Positions 46,393-58,094 of a DNA stretch of 64,000 bases are shown here, piece after piece; position 1 is the first letter of the stretch; each line of letters starts with the position of its first letter. Source of the stretch: Epichloe hybrida (taxonomy: Eukaryota > Ascomycota > Sordariomycetes > Hypocreales > Clavicipitaceae). The notes under the pieces are model-generated. The model was not told the origin of the DNA, ran no database searches, and worked only from the letters and a program-made list of their open reading frames with translations. The position numbers were made by a program, and so were the translations under genes. The DNA lies in assembly GCA_019022495.1 (NCBI GenBank), contig JAFEKR010000028.1, positions 186,001 to 250,000 on the forward strand. The letters are read 5' to 3'.

Positions 46393-47801
46393 ATGGCTGA
46401 TACCACCCCTAACGGTGGTTCCCTCTTAGAGACCACCAAGACCAGTGAGGTTTGTTTTGCACTTTTCCTCCTCTGGCACGCCTCCTTCTCGCCATACCCG
46501 ATGCGCGAGTGGCTAACCCGAGCTATAGTATCTTGATATGTGAACACCTCATACAGCTATTGCCATGATAACGACATAATATCCTGACCCGAATTCTACA
46601 GATGCGACTGCTGCCTATGACTCTGTCACTAACGGTAAGTATTCTTGGGCGTCACTCCCGTGCTTAAACCGCAAATACTCGATTGTTTCCCGTTGCTCAA
46701 GGCTGACCCGCTCCGCTTCTCTGAACAGGTCCCGTTGCTCAAAACGTGAAGGACCAGCAGGCCAAGACTCAGGCCGAGCTCTCCAACCTTGCTGCATCTC
46801 GAAGGACTCCCGTCAACCCCGCTGCCACCGGCCAGCCCCTCACGCACTACCACTCTTTCTTCTCAGAGCTTCTGTCATGGAAGAACCCTCGTAAGTGATG
46901 CTTCGAGCCGATCTCGTCATAGCCAGCAAATATGGGCAACTTGATCAGCGGGCCACTGACATGTCTCTCACCATCTAGGTGCCTCCACCATTGCATACGC
47001 TTCGATTGTCTCCTTTATCTTCGTGGCTAGATACCTCGATGTAATCCGCTGGGCTTTGAAGGTGTCTTCCATGGCTCTCTCCGTGACTGTCGCCGCTGAA
47101 ATCGCTGGTAAGGCCGTCCTCAGCCACGGCTTGGCCACTCAGATGCGCCCTCGCCGATACCTTACCATCTCGCGACCTACCATCGACAGCTTTATTGGCG
47201 ACGTTCACGAGCTCATCAACTTCTTTGTCATCGAAGCCCAGAGAATTCTTTTCGTTGAGAACGTCGGTGCCTCTGCTGCGGTAAGCCTTGCACTCGTACC
47301 CAATCCCTATTTTGTTGCTGCTGACTGATGTGAAACGAACAGGCCTGTGTGACTGCTTTCCTTTCTTATCACCTCGTAAAGCTCGTGCCGTACTGGGGCC
47401 TTGCCATTATTGCCACCACGGTAGCCTTCTTCGTGCCCCTGGTATACGCCTCCAACAAGGAGCTGATCGATCACCACCTCAAGAACGCTTCTGATGCAAT
47501 CAATGCTCAGACTGCCCAGTTTCGAAGCGTCGCCCAGAAGCAGGCCGATCACATCACCTCCGTGGGCAAGCAATACGCTGGTGATTACACTGGAAAGGTT
47601 CAGGAGATGCTGCGTGGTCGCGGCGCCACCTCGCCCTCCCCTGTTTCTTCTCCCAAGCAGCCTACCTCTGCTGCCCCTGTCAAGCAGCCCGAGTTTCCCG
47701 TTGCCCCTACCGAGGAGCCCAACTTGAAGAAGGTTGCTGAACCCGAGGGCCCAGTTCCCACAGAACCTGTCATTGAAGCGGAACCTTTGATTGCTTCCTA
47801 G
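46393..47801 (+). CDS. Reticulon-like ER-shaping protein
   Basis: ER membrane protein with a reticulon-homology domain, expected to bend tubular ER and act in nuclear pore assembly like yeast Rtn1. Exons 46393-46444, 46602-46634, 46729-46890, 46979-47280 and 47343-47801, 335 residues. The first donor is taken as GTGAGG because only this phase yields D-A-T-A-A-Y-D-S-V-T-N joined to G-P-V-A-Q; GTTTGT three nt later would break the frame. The reticulon domain starts near 68 (F-F-S-E-L-L-S-W-K-N-P), has one long hairpin at about 84-120, a hydrophilic loop, and a second hairpin from about 180 (A-C-V-T-A-F-L-S-Y-H-L-V-K-L-V-P-Y-W-G). The C-terminal tail is Pro/Glu-rich. The ATG has good context (CGCCATGG). 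Confidence 0.9.
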
Positions 47802-48617
47802 GTGGCTCATTACAACAAATTCCACGTGTACACGAGATAAAGCGAACAAGGCATGAGACTGAGGCCATGATGCTTTGAACGTGCTTTCTTTCATGGGGCG
47901 TACATCTTTTCTTCGTCGACCGGACTGGACAATGTTGGAATTCGGATTGCATTGGGTTTCCCTCTGGAACATTCATTACGCTCTTGTGGGAGACGCTCAA
48001 GAACGAGTTTGCAAAACGAAGTGGATGAAAATGATTTGAAGAGGCAGCGACGGCAAGGAACGTGTTGCCTTTGACAGAAGATTGCGGGAAAGAATATTTT
48101 TGGCGGCGGTTGCTACTCAACCAAAACGTGAGGCCGTCTTTTAAAGGATGCAGCTATGGATGTGGTCGTCTTCTCGCTGGCTAGCTTAGACGAGGATGAA
48201 GGGTTACTTTACTATTAGGCCTGCGTTGAAGTCTATAGGACAAGAGAGTGTTGAGAGTATGTTGCAAATACATTTGTATGCCTTTGACTCGCCAGCCTCC
48301 CTAGCAGGTGTGATTATATTTAAAACATGACGGTGGTCTGCCCAAGCTTCCACAAGCTCATCATTCCACACACGATTCCGCCGACTCTCACTGGGTTGTT
48401 TGGCAAGAAGAAGAAAAAGTAAATCCTTATCGGGTCCTATTTTGTTCCACACATGTTTGGTTGGTTAATTGAAACTGACAGACTGACGTTTATGGGTTTC
48501 AAGTATCGTGTGTAATTTCAAAACAATGTTGTACTTGAGTTATTGTTCCAACATCCATCCCTTTTGACAAAAAGAATATACACAAATTTCCTTCCATTTG
48601 ACTCCGTTCTACCCAGG
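47802..48617. other. Convergent 3' flanks of the reticulon gene and BMS1
   Basis: Region between two converging genes. Slightly AT-rich, no repeats beyond short runs, no gene seen. Confidence 0.5.
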
Positions 48618-48632
48618 TCACCTCCTCCTCTT

Positions 48633-48668
<36 letters not shown>

Positions 48669-51600
48669 ACCACCACCAGCGTTATCCTCAGTCGCACCAC
48701 GTTTCCTCCCATTTTTGCGCCAAAAGTCCTTGGACTCTCTCTTTTCTCTAGCCTCCTTCTTTTCTTCATTATCAGCAAGCTTCTTCTTGAAGGCAGCGTG
48801 GTTCTCGGCCTTTTTGGCGCGTCTCTTGGCAGCAGCGTCGTTGCGAACAGTGAGCAGCTGCTGCATGATGGCGCGGGCCTTCTTCTCCTCCGAGTTGTTG
48901 GGCAAGACGACGGCTCGTTTCTGCATGTAGGTTTCGCGCTTCTGCTTCTTGGTGGTGATGATTTGCGACTTGTAGGGTAGCTGGGCGGCGAGGGCGCGGG
49001 GCACACGCAGAGGGTTGAAGTGTCTGTTTTCGCGCTCAATCTTGCGGTACTGGCTGTTCTTGAGCTGGGGCGTGGCGACGTTCTCGTCGCGGCGAACCTC
49101 GCCGGTGAGACGCATGGGCTGCCAGCCCACGAGGTTGGTGGCCGGGTTGTAGAAGCGATGGGGTTTGATGGGGTACCAGGCGCGGAGGAAGACGATGTCG
49201 CTGAGGAGGATCTTGTCTTCAAAGGTGGCGCGGAAGTGGCCTTCTGGCTTGGAAAGGGCGCGCTTGATCTGGCCGCGGATGCCCGAGACGGTTTTGACGG
49301 AGGCGCCCTCGAACTTTGCGATTTCGAGAGACGAGTTGAACATGTCCTTGATGAAGGCGGTGTTTTTGAAGATTTTGTAGGGAGTGCCCGTGAGTTTGAG
49401 CTTCTTGACAATCTCGGTGGACTCGTCGACGCTGAGGACGGTGCCCGTGGCGGCGATGCGGAAGCCCGCGTTGGAGGGCGAGAAGGAGTTGAAGCAGACG
49501 AAGCCCGTGTTGGGGGCAATGAGGGGAGCGTAGACGGTGGCGAAGCAGTGCATGTGCTCGGGGGTGTACTTGAGCATGCGGTTGCGCGTGCGAGAATCGG
49601 TCGTGCTGTAGATGGGCATAGTCTGGAAGCGTCGCCAGCCCAGGGACAGGATGAGAGGGTCGTTGGTCTTGAGGATCTTCTTGTGCCAACGGTGACGCTT
49701 GATGCGCACTTGCACGAAACCCCAGCGGTCTTCGGTGGGAGTCAGACCGCCAACGACAATGGGAAGACGGGCGTTGAACTTGGATACAAACTCGGCGGGG
49801 ACACCTTCGAGAACCAGCTTGGCGTATTTGCCGGCGCGGTAGCCCTCGACGGCGGCTCTTTGGCGCTCATCGAGCTTCTCAAACTCTTCCTTGTTGATGT
49901 CGAGCTGCTTCTTGATCGTGGCCTTTTGCGCGTCATACCAGTCGTCTTCGCCGTACTCATGGATGTCGCCGCCTTCTCTGCGGGCGTTGGCCTTGTCGTT
50001 GAGGAAACCATCTCGATCTTGTTCTTCGAAACGCTGCTTCAATTCTTCTTTGCGCTTGGCGTTCTTTTCTCGCTCGGCGGCAATGTCGTCTGCTGCCTCT
50101 GCTTGTGTCTGCCCTGCGTCCTCGGCTTCCAGATCTTGGAAGACGCCGTCACCTTCGTCGTCATCATCATTGTCTCCATCTCCAAACCCATCAAAATCAT
50201 TGTCATCTCCACCGTCTTCTTCATCATCACCTCCCAGGTCTGTGCTTGTGAATTTTCGACGCAGACCGTCCAAGTTGTCTTGCTCCGCCCATTTGGCTGC
50301 CAAGTCTTCGTAGTCGTATAACGGTATTGAGCGGTCTTCTGTTGAGTCTTCTTTCTCCTGCGACGACTTCTTGAAGAAGTCCTCGTCATCATCTGACTTC
50401 TCAATGTCTTCCTCTTCAGGCCCATCTTCTTCTCCTCTCCATCGCTTCAGAGCTTCCTCTGGTGTCATAGAGTCATCATAGATGTACCTGGCTAAATCTC
50501 CCGTGTGGAATTTCCGTCGCTTGCCATGTAGCTTGCGAGCTTTTCCAACCAGGTCATCCTTCCACCGCATGGCAGCTTCCTCTTCATCAGAGTCAACCCT
50601 CTCCTCGTTGTCGTCGTCGTCGTCTTCTTCTTCTTCTTCTTCTTCTTCCTCATCCTCCTCATCGCCTGATAATGAACCGAGATCTGAGTCGCTGTCGGCA
50701 AATGCGACGTCGTCGTCTTCATTGGACTTGTCGGCACTCTTGCGGAATATCTTGCCCATCTTGTCCTCATCGAACTCGACCTCTCCGTCTGAATCCTCAT
50801 CTCCACTTCCGCTGACAAAGCCTTCATCCTCAACCTCAACCTCATCATCCTCATCGGTCATGTCCTCATTCTCGTCCTCATCACGCTCGGCAAGCCGAGC
50901 ACGCCGTTGCGTTTTTCGCCCGGTATCTTCCTCATCAGCCACTTCGTTGATCTTCTGGCCACCAGAGAAGAGTTGTACACCGTCCTCCATTTGACCGAGC
51001 AGTCGTCGCTCACCCTGCAGATTTACAATCATTTCCTCGCCTTCGCCTCTTTCCACATCCTCTGCATCCTTGTTGAAGCTGAAACCCTTTTCTCTCGTAA
51101 TCCAGATAGCATCACCATCAATCTTAAGGCCACTTCGATCTGACATGGGCGCGTGCAACTTCTTTTCCTTCTCGTCCAGTCGTCGCCGCCCAGTCTTGCC
51201 AGCAATTTTGGCCAGAGCTTGCTCCATCGATGGGGTCGGACAAGGATCAGGCAGGACCTCCATATTAGCCACAGTGAAATCTCCCAAACCTGCGACATGG
51301 ACTCGCTGTCCTTGCGAGGCAAAATTTGTGCCTCGGAGGTAACCTGACAAGACGATTGATCGATCGCATTTGGGATCATCTTCGATCTTTGTTGGGTGCG
51401 TGATGTCACGGAAGCTGTCGATGATTGTGTATGGATGATTGTTGCGCCAGATCAGCGGTCGAGGGTTCTTCATGACGGAGACGAATCGAGAAAGATTGTG
51501 AATCTCACGGTCGGGATATCGTCCATTCATGACTCCTGAGAGGTAGAACAAGTGCGCGCCCTGGTACAGTTCAGTCCAAAGTCTTCGTTTTAATCTCTTC

Positions 51601-52279
51601 TTGGCATCCTTCAGGGCCTGAGGCTTGCGGAAGAGGTCCAGATGCGTCAGAATACCAAACACGTTTCCCGGCATACCCGTCGCGGCCAGAATGTTGAGGA
51701 ACTCCATGGTTTCCATTTCGAAACCGAAGTTACCGTCAATCATGAGCAGCACGATGTCCGCCACCTTGGCGATGTCTACCATGGCTTCCAACTGATTGGG
51801 GCATTCAACGAATGTCAAGCGCTGCTTTTTCGAAGTAACGACGGTAATCGGTCCTTGGGGATCTGAGATTGTCTCTTTGGTATATCTTCGAACCATTGAC
51901 TTGAGCAGAGTGGTCTTACCAACGCCGGGAGGTCCGACGATGGCCACGAGGCGAGGAGGAGCTTCATCGGGAAGTCGGTCGACGAGCGGTACGTGAAGAC
52001 GTCTTTCTTTGATCTAGAAGAAGAGAATGCCCTAGTCAATCATCTGTGCTAATTTTGGTAGTGGCGAGTGTGGATAAATATACATCTTGGGACCTTGCTG
52101 CGGCTTTTTGCAACTTTCCCGGTTTGGAGAAGGCAAAAGCTTTAGGATTATTCTCTGCGCCACTGTCAGTACCCGTCTTGAACGGATTTTCTTCTTCTTC
52201 GTAAAAGTATGTGACCCATACCTCCAGTATGCTTCTTCTTCTCCTTGGACTTGCGATGCGGTTTGTGAAGTTGCTCCAT
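48618..52279 (-). CDS. BMS1: Ribosome biogenesis GTPase Bms1
   Basis: Nucleolar GTPase needed for 40S subunit assembly; in yeast it binds Rcl1 and U3 in the SSU processome. Exons (minus) 52279-52222, 52154-52084 and 52013-48618 give 1174 residues, close to yeast Bms1 (1183). It starts M-E-Q-L-H-K-P-H-R-K with Lys-rich residues. The P-loop G-P-P-G-V-G-K-T is near 70-77, followed by the AARP2CN region. Residues about 380-640 are highly acidic, with long Asp/Glu runs. The C-terminal half (about 760-1060) is the conserved Bms1/Tsr1 region, including R-F-Q-T-M-P-I-Y and T-G-F-V-C-F-N-S-F. It ends in a Gly-only run before K-R-R-R. Acceptor choice for exon 2 (GGCGCAG) follows from frame continuity. 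Confidence 0.95.
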
Positions 52280-53106
52280 GGTTGCGCTTCCTCTGCACCA
52301 TGTGCGCTGCCAGACTGATGATGGCCGAAGACGTTGCCCAGCTCTATAGAAATTTTTTGACCATGGCAGACGGGTTTGGGTTATCGATAAGGCGGGTAGG
52401 TGGGGTCCATTTTATGGGTCGTGGCAATTCAACGCGTGCCAAAAGAGTACGTACCTCGTTGCGTGACATTTCAGTTGAGTGCAGTATTACGGACTACTCC
52501 CGTAATATGTAGTAGCAAAATGGCTGGATTTTTTTTCTTTCTCCCACCAGGGCTACCAATCAGACTTGACTTGAGACACCCGGACACCCGGACACCCGGA
52601 CACCCGGACTATAAAACTCCGTCTCGCGCTGGTCTCGGGGCAAAGTGGAGCCCAGACTCGGTGGTGCTCCCGGTCGTGACGGCCCATCCGCCAGCGCCAC
52701 CCCGTCGAGCACCGAACAAGTTTGACGCTTGACGACGGGCGGGGGGCGGCTTGATCGTGGGAACGTGGCGTGTACCCGGCTGCTTTCTCTGCGGCCAATG
52801 CAGCTTACAGCAGAGCATCATAGAGAGTCCATGCTATATCGAAGACCGGACAATGGAGACGTTGAATCATCATGGCTGCTTGCTTGGCACCATCGACTCA
52901 CGGCTAGTGGATCTCGTGCTTCACCGTCCATGGTAAACCGGTAAACAGTCAGCCAGTGGTGGATCCTTGAATTTGGGAGTTCCTGGCCGAGACGCAAACT
53001 GTCGAGTTCCCACATTGTCAGGTGCAGCAAGTGCCGCTCCGTCACCGTCTCTCTACTTACACAACGTGAATGAGGGAACCCGCCGCCATGCCTCTCCCCG
53101 ATGAAC
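52280..53106. other. BMS1 promoter region and 3' flank of ASK1
   Basis: Includes an 8-nt tandem repeat at 52574-52608 and the sequence ATTACGGACTACTCCCGTAAT at about 52487-52507, a near-palindrome related to the ACTCCGTA motif. No gene found. Confidence 0.5.
52574..52608. repeat. (GACACCCG)4 tandem repeat
   Basis: Four full copies plus a partial fifth of the 8-nt unit, about 300 nt upstream of the BMS1 start. Confidence 0.92.
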
Positions 53107-54692
53107 CTAGAAGCTATCATTCAATATATCCTCGTTCATCTTCACCATCGTCGGACTATACTCGGACGACTCCGGATCCGCACCTGCATCCATCAAGATA
53201 TCATCCACAATCCTCCGACTCGCCTCTCGAGCTGCCACATCCGATCAAGTTAGCCAACAATCTCTCACGCCTCCCTGTCTCGGCACAGCCCGGCAGTTCC
53301 CGAATCCCATCACACACGGAGACTTTACCTGGCGTCTGTAGCAATTTGGACGGCGGCAACGCGAACTGAATCGTCTTAGGCGGACTCATGCCCGCATACA
53401 GATCCTCGTCGTCGTCATCCTCGTCATTCTCCCAGTCAATCTCATGTTTTTGTCTCCCTCGTGATGTTGCCTCATTCCCGGTGCTTGAGCCGGCTTCGCC
53501 ATCGCCCTCGCCCGCAGCTCTACCACGTGCAGTAGATGAGAATACACCCCGCGACTTTTTTCCCTTGGCCGGCGTCTGCACACTCACCCCGGGAGTTCTC
53601 GGACCCTGAGACGCTGGGGCCACCCGCTGACGCGCCATGAGCTTGTATGGCGACATGAACACTTCGCTGCGCAATGTTGGAGGCGCCATTTCGGGCGATG
53701 ACATGAAGGAATCATCATCTTTCTGCCACGAGGCTTTTCCTTTTTCCTTTCCCTTGTCCTTCCTTTTGCCGTCATCCTTCTTGAGTGGAGAAATGCGAAG
53801 TCCTGGTCTGTGTGGTGTAGATTGCACGCGGTAATTCTTGTCCAGAACGCGGTGAAGCAGAGGATCCTTGTTCCGTCTCGCTGAGGGTTGCTGCTCAGCT
53901 GTATGGCCATGCTGTTGACCCCTCGGGGTCATGGACATGTCCGGTAATTGGGCCGTTCGCTGCGCGAAAAGCACCGTCGAGTCTTGGTCGTCTTGCAACA
54001 CCGTGGTGTCTTCTTCCTCGTTCCTCATCTCGCGCTTCATGGTGTCAAAGGGCGTTCCGCGATTCGACATGTCTGCCTTGATGGTCTTGGTCGCTGGCGG
54101 ACGAGGGGTACTACCCGAAAGCTCTGCATCATCTAGCAGCGACTCATCAGCATCCATCGTTGCATCTCCAGCCATAGGCGATGTTGCTGTCAATTCCCCG
54201 TGGGCCGCCGCGGTGTAGTCGGCAGTCGTTTCGTCCCGCATCGCCGTGCTTTCCTCCATGACAGTGGTTTCATCGTCGTTGGCAAGTTCCTCATAGCCGG
54301 ACAGCGAAACATTGGCCGACGCCTCGAAGAATTGTTTCCAAAACTGTGTGGATTTTTCACCTCTGCAGCTTAGCTCTCTCCATGCCAGCTTGCGTTTTGA
54401 GCCTGCGCCCGGAAAAGAAGACGTACCTTGGATGCCTCCCACACAGCTCGAGAACGTTCCCCATACTGTTCTACAACTGGTATTATGCTCGTCGTGACGA
54501 CTCTATGCGCTTTACTAAAGTTGTGATCGATTTCTATCGCAAAGGGGTCAGTCGAAGCGCATTAGTATGTACGCTGCTTGTCTGGTGCCGCCACGGTAAC
54601 GTGCCTTGCAAGGTCAACGTGATGGACTGCTCAAGCTTTTCCAGCTCTTCCATCAAGGACAGGTTGCGCGCCGCTACAATCGGACGCGCCAT
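53107..54692 (-). CDS. ASK1: DASH/Dam1 complex subunit Ask1
   Basis: Outer kinetochore protein of the DASH ring that couples chromosomes to spindle microtubules. Exons (minus) 54692-54605, 54533-54427, 54343-53329 and 53231-53107, 444 residues. The Ask1 domain is at residues 10-65 (L-E-K-L-E-Q-S-I-T-L-T-L-Q-E-I-D-H-N-F), crossing two introns. The first intron has a GC donor (CAAG then GCACGT), required to keep this motif in frame. The middle is disordered, Glu/Asp/Thr-rich, with several Ser/Thr-Pro sites near K or R that could be Cdk sites, as known for yeast Ask1. The C-terminal K-T-I-Q-F-A-L-P-P-S-K-L-L-Q-T-P motif and A-R-E-A-S-R-R-I-V-D-D-I-L, joined by the last intron, are conserved in filamentous fungi. 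Confidence 0.9.
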
Positions 54693-54994
54693 GTTGTTTC
54701 TGTTTCCTCTGCTTTACAAACAGGGCGACGCGAATCAAGGTTGAAGCATGGAACTTGTCTGGGTCGTGAGAACAACGCATTCAACAGGTGACGTTCACGT
54801 GGCGCAAATTATTAGCGTCTCCACCAAAACGGAAGACGCGTTGAGGGGGACGTTGAGGGGACGTTGAGGGGTAGATTTTACATACGCTTTTGCACAAATA
54901 ATGGATTTCACAGTCCACTGGTCCAACATTCATCTCAAACATCATCATGTATGTATTATTCCATTCACCGTGGTCATGCAGATAGGCTACTCGC
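54693..54994. other. Spacer between ASK1 and the gamma-tubulin complex gene
   Basis: 302 nt with a GACGTTGAGGGG-type repeat at 54840. It must contain the ASK1 promoter and the end of the upstream minus-strand gene. Confidence 0.5.
54840..54871. repeat. ACGTTGAGGGG tandem repeat
   Basis: Nearly three copies of an 11-nt unit (one with an extra G) within the 302-nt spacer upstream of ASK1. Confidence 0.85.
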
Positions 54995-57953
54995 TCAATG
55001 CCTGCAATAATAATCACCCAGATCTAACTTGGTCAACAACTGGGCAATCAAGCTGTCGTCACCAATTCCAAAATCCTCGAGCATGCCAGCCGCCGCAGAT
55101 TTCTTACCACTGGCTCTCGCTTTCTCGGATAAACCCCTACAGACTGTGATAAACACCTGCAGCTTCTTCTTGAGCTCCGCATAAGGCTTCGCAGGATCGA
55201 GTCGGTCTGCACCCTCGTCCACCTTCCCAAGCGCCTGTAATCTCCATCGTTTGGCGAATGCCAGTATGATGGTGAAGATTTCGTCCAAAAGCCTCAGCAC
55301 GGATTGTTGACGCTTTCGCAGGAAGAGCGCAAACAGGACTCGCTCCAGCACCAATGAGTGCATGTCTCGCACCTGAGTAGGGCTAGGGCTGAACGTTGCC
55401 TTGTCTCCAGCACATGGGCCACGCCCGCTGAGTTCTGTCCGAATACCGTCTAGTTTACGATCAAAGGCCTGCCATGGAAGGGCAATGCCACTGTCCAGAA
55501 AGTAAGATGCGATGCTGCTGACGAAATGCTGTGCTTCTCGGACAAAACGATAAGATGCGTTGTCTTCGAGCCACGCATTTGAGCGCGAGTTGTTGGTGTC
55601 CCGGTATAGCTGATTTACAACATAGAGCATTCTCAGAGTGCGCAAGAGAAGCTTGAATATGCGATCGTAGTGCATGAGATGAAGGGATGTGACTATGCAC
55701 GTTAGTTCCGGCGGAGTGGTGTAGGACAATCTTAGGAAATCGAGCGCCTCGAGGGTGTCTGGATCCATGCACTTGTCAATCTCTTCCTCCGACAGGTCAC
55801 GCACTGCGAAACTTAGATCTCCCGGTAGAACAGGGCCGATTGAGCCCATCTTTGTCACGTTCGACGACTTTCCTCCACCTGCCTCATATGCTTCATGAAG
55901 CACCCCCATCAGGGCAAGGCGAAGTTCAGAGCTTGCTGGAGGCCATGTGTCTCGCCCTCCTAAACGGAGACCCATGATGCCCCCTTGCATTGCCACGCCG
56001 GCGTGCCTTTCAGCCGTTTCGAGATCCGGGTCGAATAAGGCGTGCGATAGACGACTGCAGAATAAGCCATTCCGCAATAAATGGAAATCTCGGTGCAAGT
56101 CTAGATGCGCCTGAAGGTTATGCTTCTCAAATAGGAGACGCAGGCTTTCGCGATTGACAATTTGTGCCTGCGCGGATGCAATGCCGCCGAATGATAGAAG
56201 AGCCACCAGTGACCAGTGTGGAGTATTATCGGAAGACGCTGCGTCGTCTTCATCACCTCTGGAAAGCCTCGCGCTTACCAGACGACCTAGAGAATCATCG
56301 TGTGACTGTGATTGTGTTGATGTTGACAGGGGTTGATCGAGATACATGATGGACTCTAGCAAGCGCTGCTCCATCATGTCCTGATCTAGCCCCAAAAGAT
56401 TCATCTCAATCTTGCGTGGTGACCCTTTCAAACCAAAGCTGAGTGGCACACTGGGCTGAACTGAGCCTGAGCCTGAGCGGCTGCGCTCTAGCGTAAGCAA
56501 CATGTTCTTCTTGTACTGCTCTACACGTTTCTCAAGACGCAGAATTGCATCCCAATCGAACTGCCATTCAGCCTCGGGAGGTTTGTTGGACGAGACGGCT
56601 CCAGGCTGAGACAATGGATGATCTGGATGAAATGCTCTGATGAACCGCAAATTCCTCCCTGTCTCGAATATGGACTCGGCAACATCCAGGGGCAGAAAAG
56701 GCGGAATCTTGTCGACAGCCAATCGGAAATCCACATCTTCGACTTCTCGCCCAAAATCATCCGTGAAAGCTTCCACATCGACCTTGATAAACCCCCTTCT
56801 CTCCCCAATGCTCGACTTTGTGAAGGGCAGGCCAACTTCGTGGCGTGTACCAAGCCACTCTTCAATCGTTTCAATCCATGGGGTTGAAACGCGTTGCAGT
56901 ATTTCACAAAGCGTGTCTCGGACGTGCGCTTCGCTAGATTCAAGACTTGAAGCCTCCTGGAAAACCAATGTCAATACATCCTCGTCGGAAAATTCAGATG
57001 GCATCCGGGCAGCAAGATCTTTCAAAGGACGAAGAACCACGGAGGCCTCTTTGATGGTGGATTGGAGCTCGAGAAGTGACTTTGGGAACCGTCCGTTGAC
57101 AGTAACTCGATGTTCAACAGCTTGTAGGATTTGATTGATGGCGCTTGCTAGCGCTACAGCACAGCGACTCGCCGATGAGGCGTATAATGACCTAGAAAAA
57201 GCAGCTAGTGACAGGTACGTCAAGCCACACTGCATGGCCTGCTTTTCTATGCCTTGAAGAACCTGCCGTGTATATCCAGAAACACGAAACTCCGAAAGAA
57301 CGCCCGCAAAGGTTTCGTTCTCGAAGTTCTTCGTAAAAAAGACGGAGTCTCGTCCCAGGCTCAACGATAGTAGTGACGCAAAGTAGGCCTCTGTCTGGAC
57401 AACCGGGGTTTTGGTATTATCGAGTCCCAGAGAATCAGTTGGCCAGTTGAGCAATGCATCGTAAGCCCCAGCACCGGCTTCACTGAGGAACGACGGCGTG
57501 CAAGGCACTGATTGCCCAGTGTTGAAAGCTTTCCAAGTCCTCAAAGAGGCCGGCACCGGTACGACTTCAGTTGATTCCATCCAGACATCGGCCGTTGTTT
57601 CAACACATGTCGATATCTGTGATGATGTAGATGCCTCATGATTGGCTTCGTCAGGTGTAGACTGGTCGGGTTCGGCACTATCTTCGAATTCCGGGAGCTT
57701 GAAGAACCCTTCGGTCTCGAGACTTATCGGCGCAAGCGGTAACAGATTGTCTTCCTTGTCGCGTAGTTCTGCTGAGACAAGTCAGCGACAGCACACAATG
57801 CTGTCAAAAAAGAACGAAAGAATGCTCTCTACCGTTCAAATCGTGGCCAAATAGGGAGGTGGAAGTCTCGCCAGCCAATTGATTCAACCACTTTGACGTC
57901 TTCCAGAAGTCGGGGATGGCGAAGACGTCTGCCTCGCTGTAATTGCCGGCCAT
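54995..57953 (-). CDS. Spc97/Spc98 family gamma-tubulin complex component
   Basis: Subunit of the gamma-tubulin complex that nucleates microtubules at spindle pole bodies. Exons (minus) 57953-57833 and 57768-54995, 964 residues. The start M-A-G-N-Y-S-E-A-D-V-F-A-I-P-D-F-W is fungal-GCP-like. The N-terminal GCP region begins near 100 (F-L-S-E-A-G-A-G-A-Y-D) with Y-F-A-S-L-L-S-L-S-L-G-R-D-S-V-F-F. The C-terminal half carries typical segments such as R-L-S-Y-T-T-P-P-E-L-T, L-H-L-M-H-Y-D-R-I-F-K-L-L-L-R and Y-F-L-D-S-G-I. Length and the extended N-terminal part fit a GCP5/GCP6-like member better than GCP2 or GCP3; this assignment is inference. The intron ends in CAGCAG, so one Ala can be added or skipped. 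The ATG at 57953 lies 105 nt from the AT-rich element. Confidence 0.85.
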
Positions 57954-58057
57954 GACCTCATTGTGATTCGGCCCAGCAGTTCTTGTTTGCCGCTGTGTGT
58001 AAGTTTATCTAGGGTGACGAGACCAGAGATATTTAGTTGGTTTACGGTGGCACCTTA

Positions 58058-58094
58058 GACAGGCCCCGCAAAGGGCTGCTAAAACAGAAAACCC
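58058..58094. repeat. Left terminal inverted repeat
   Basis: About 34-37 nt, GC-rich in its first 20 nt, pairing with 62593-62631 with about five mismatches, four of them transitions. Preceded by TA at 58056-58057. Confidence 0.85.

Noticed and set aside
49020..50321. 433-codon plus-strand open frame antisense to BMS1
   Set aside because: Shadow of BMS1 codon bias; the minus-strand reading is a clear Bms1 match.
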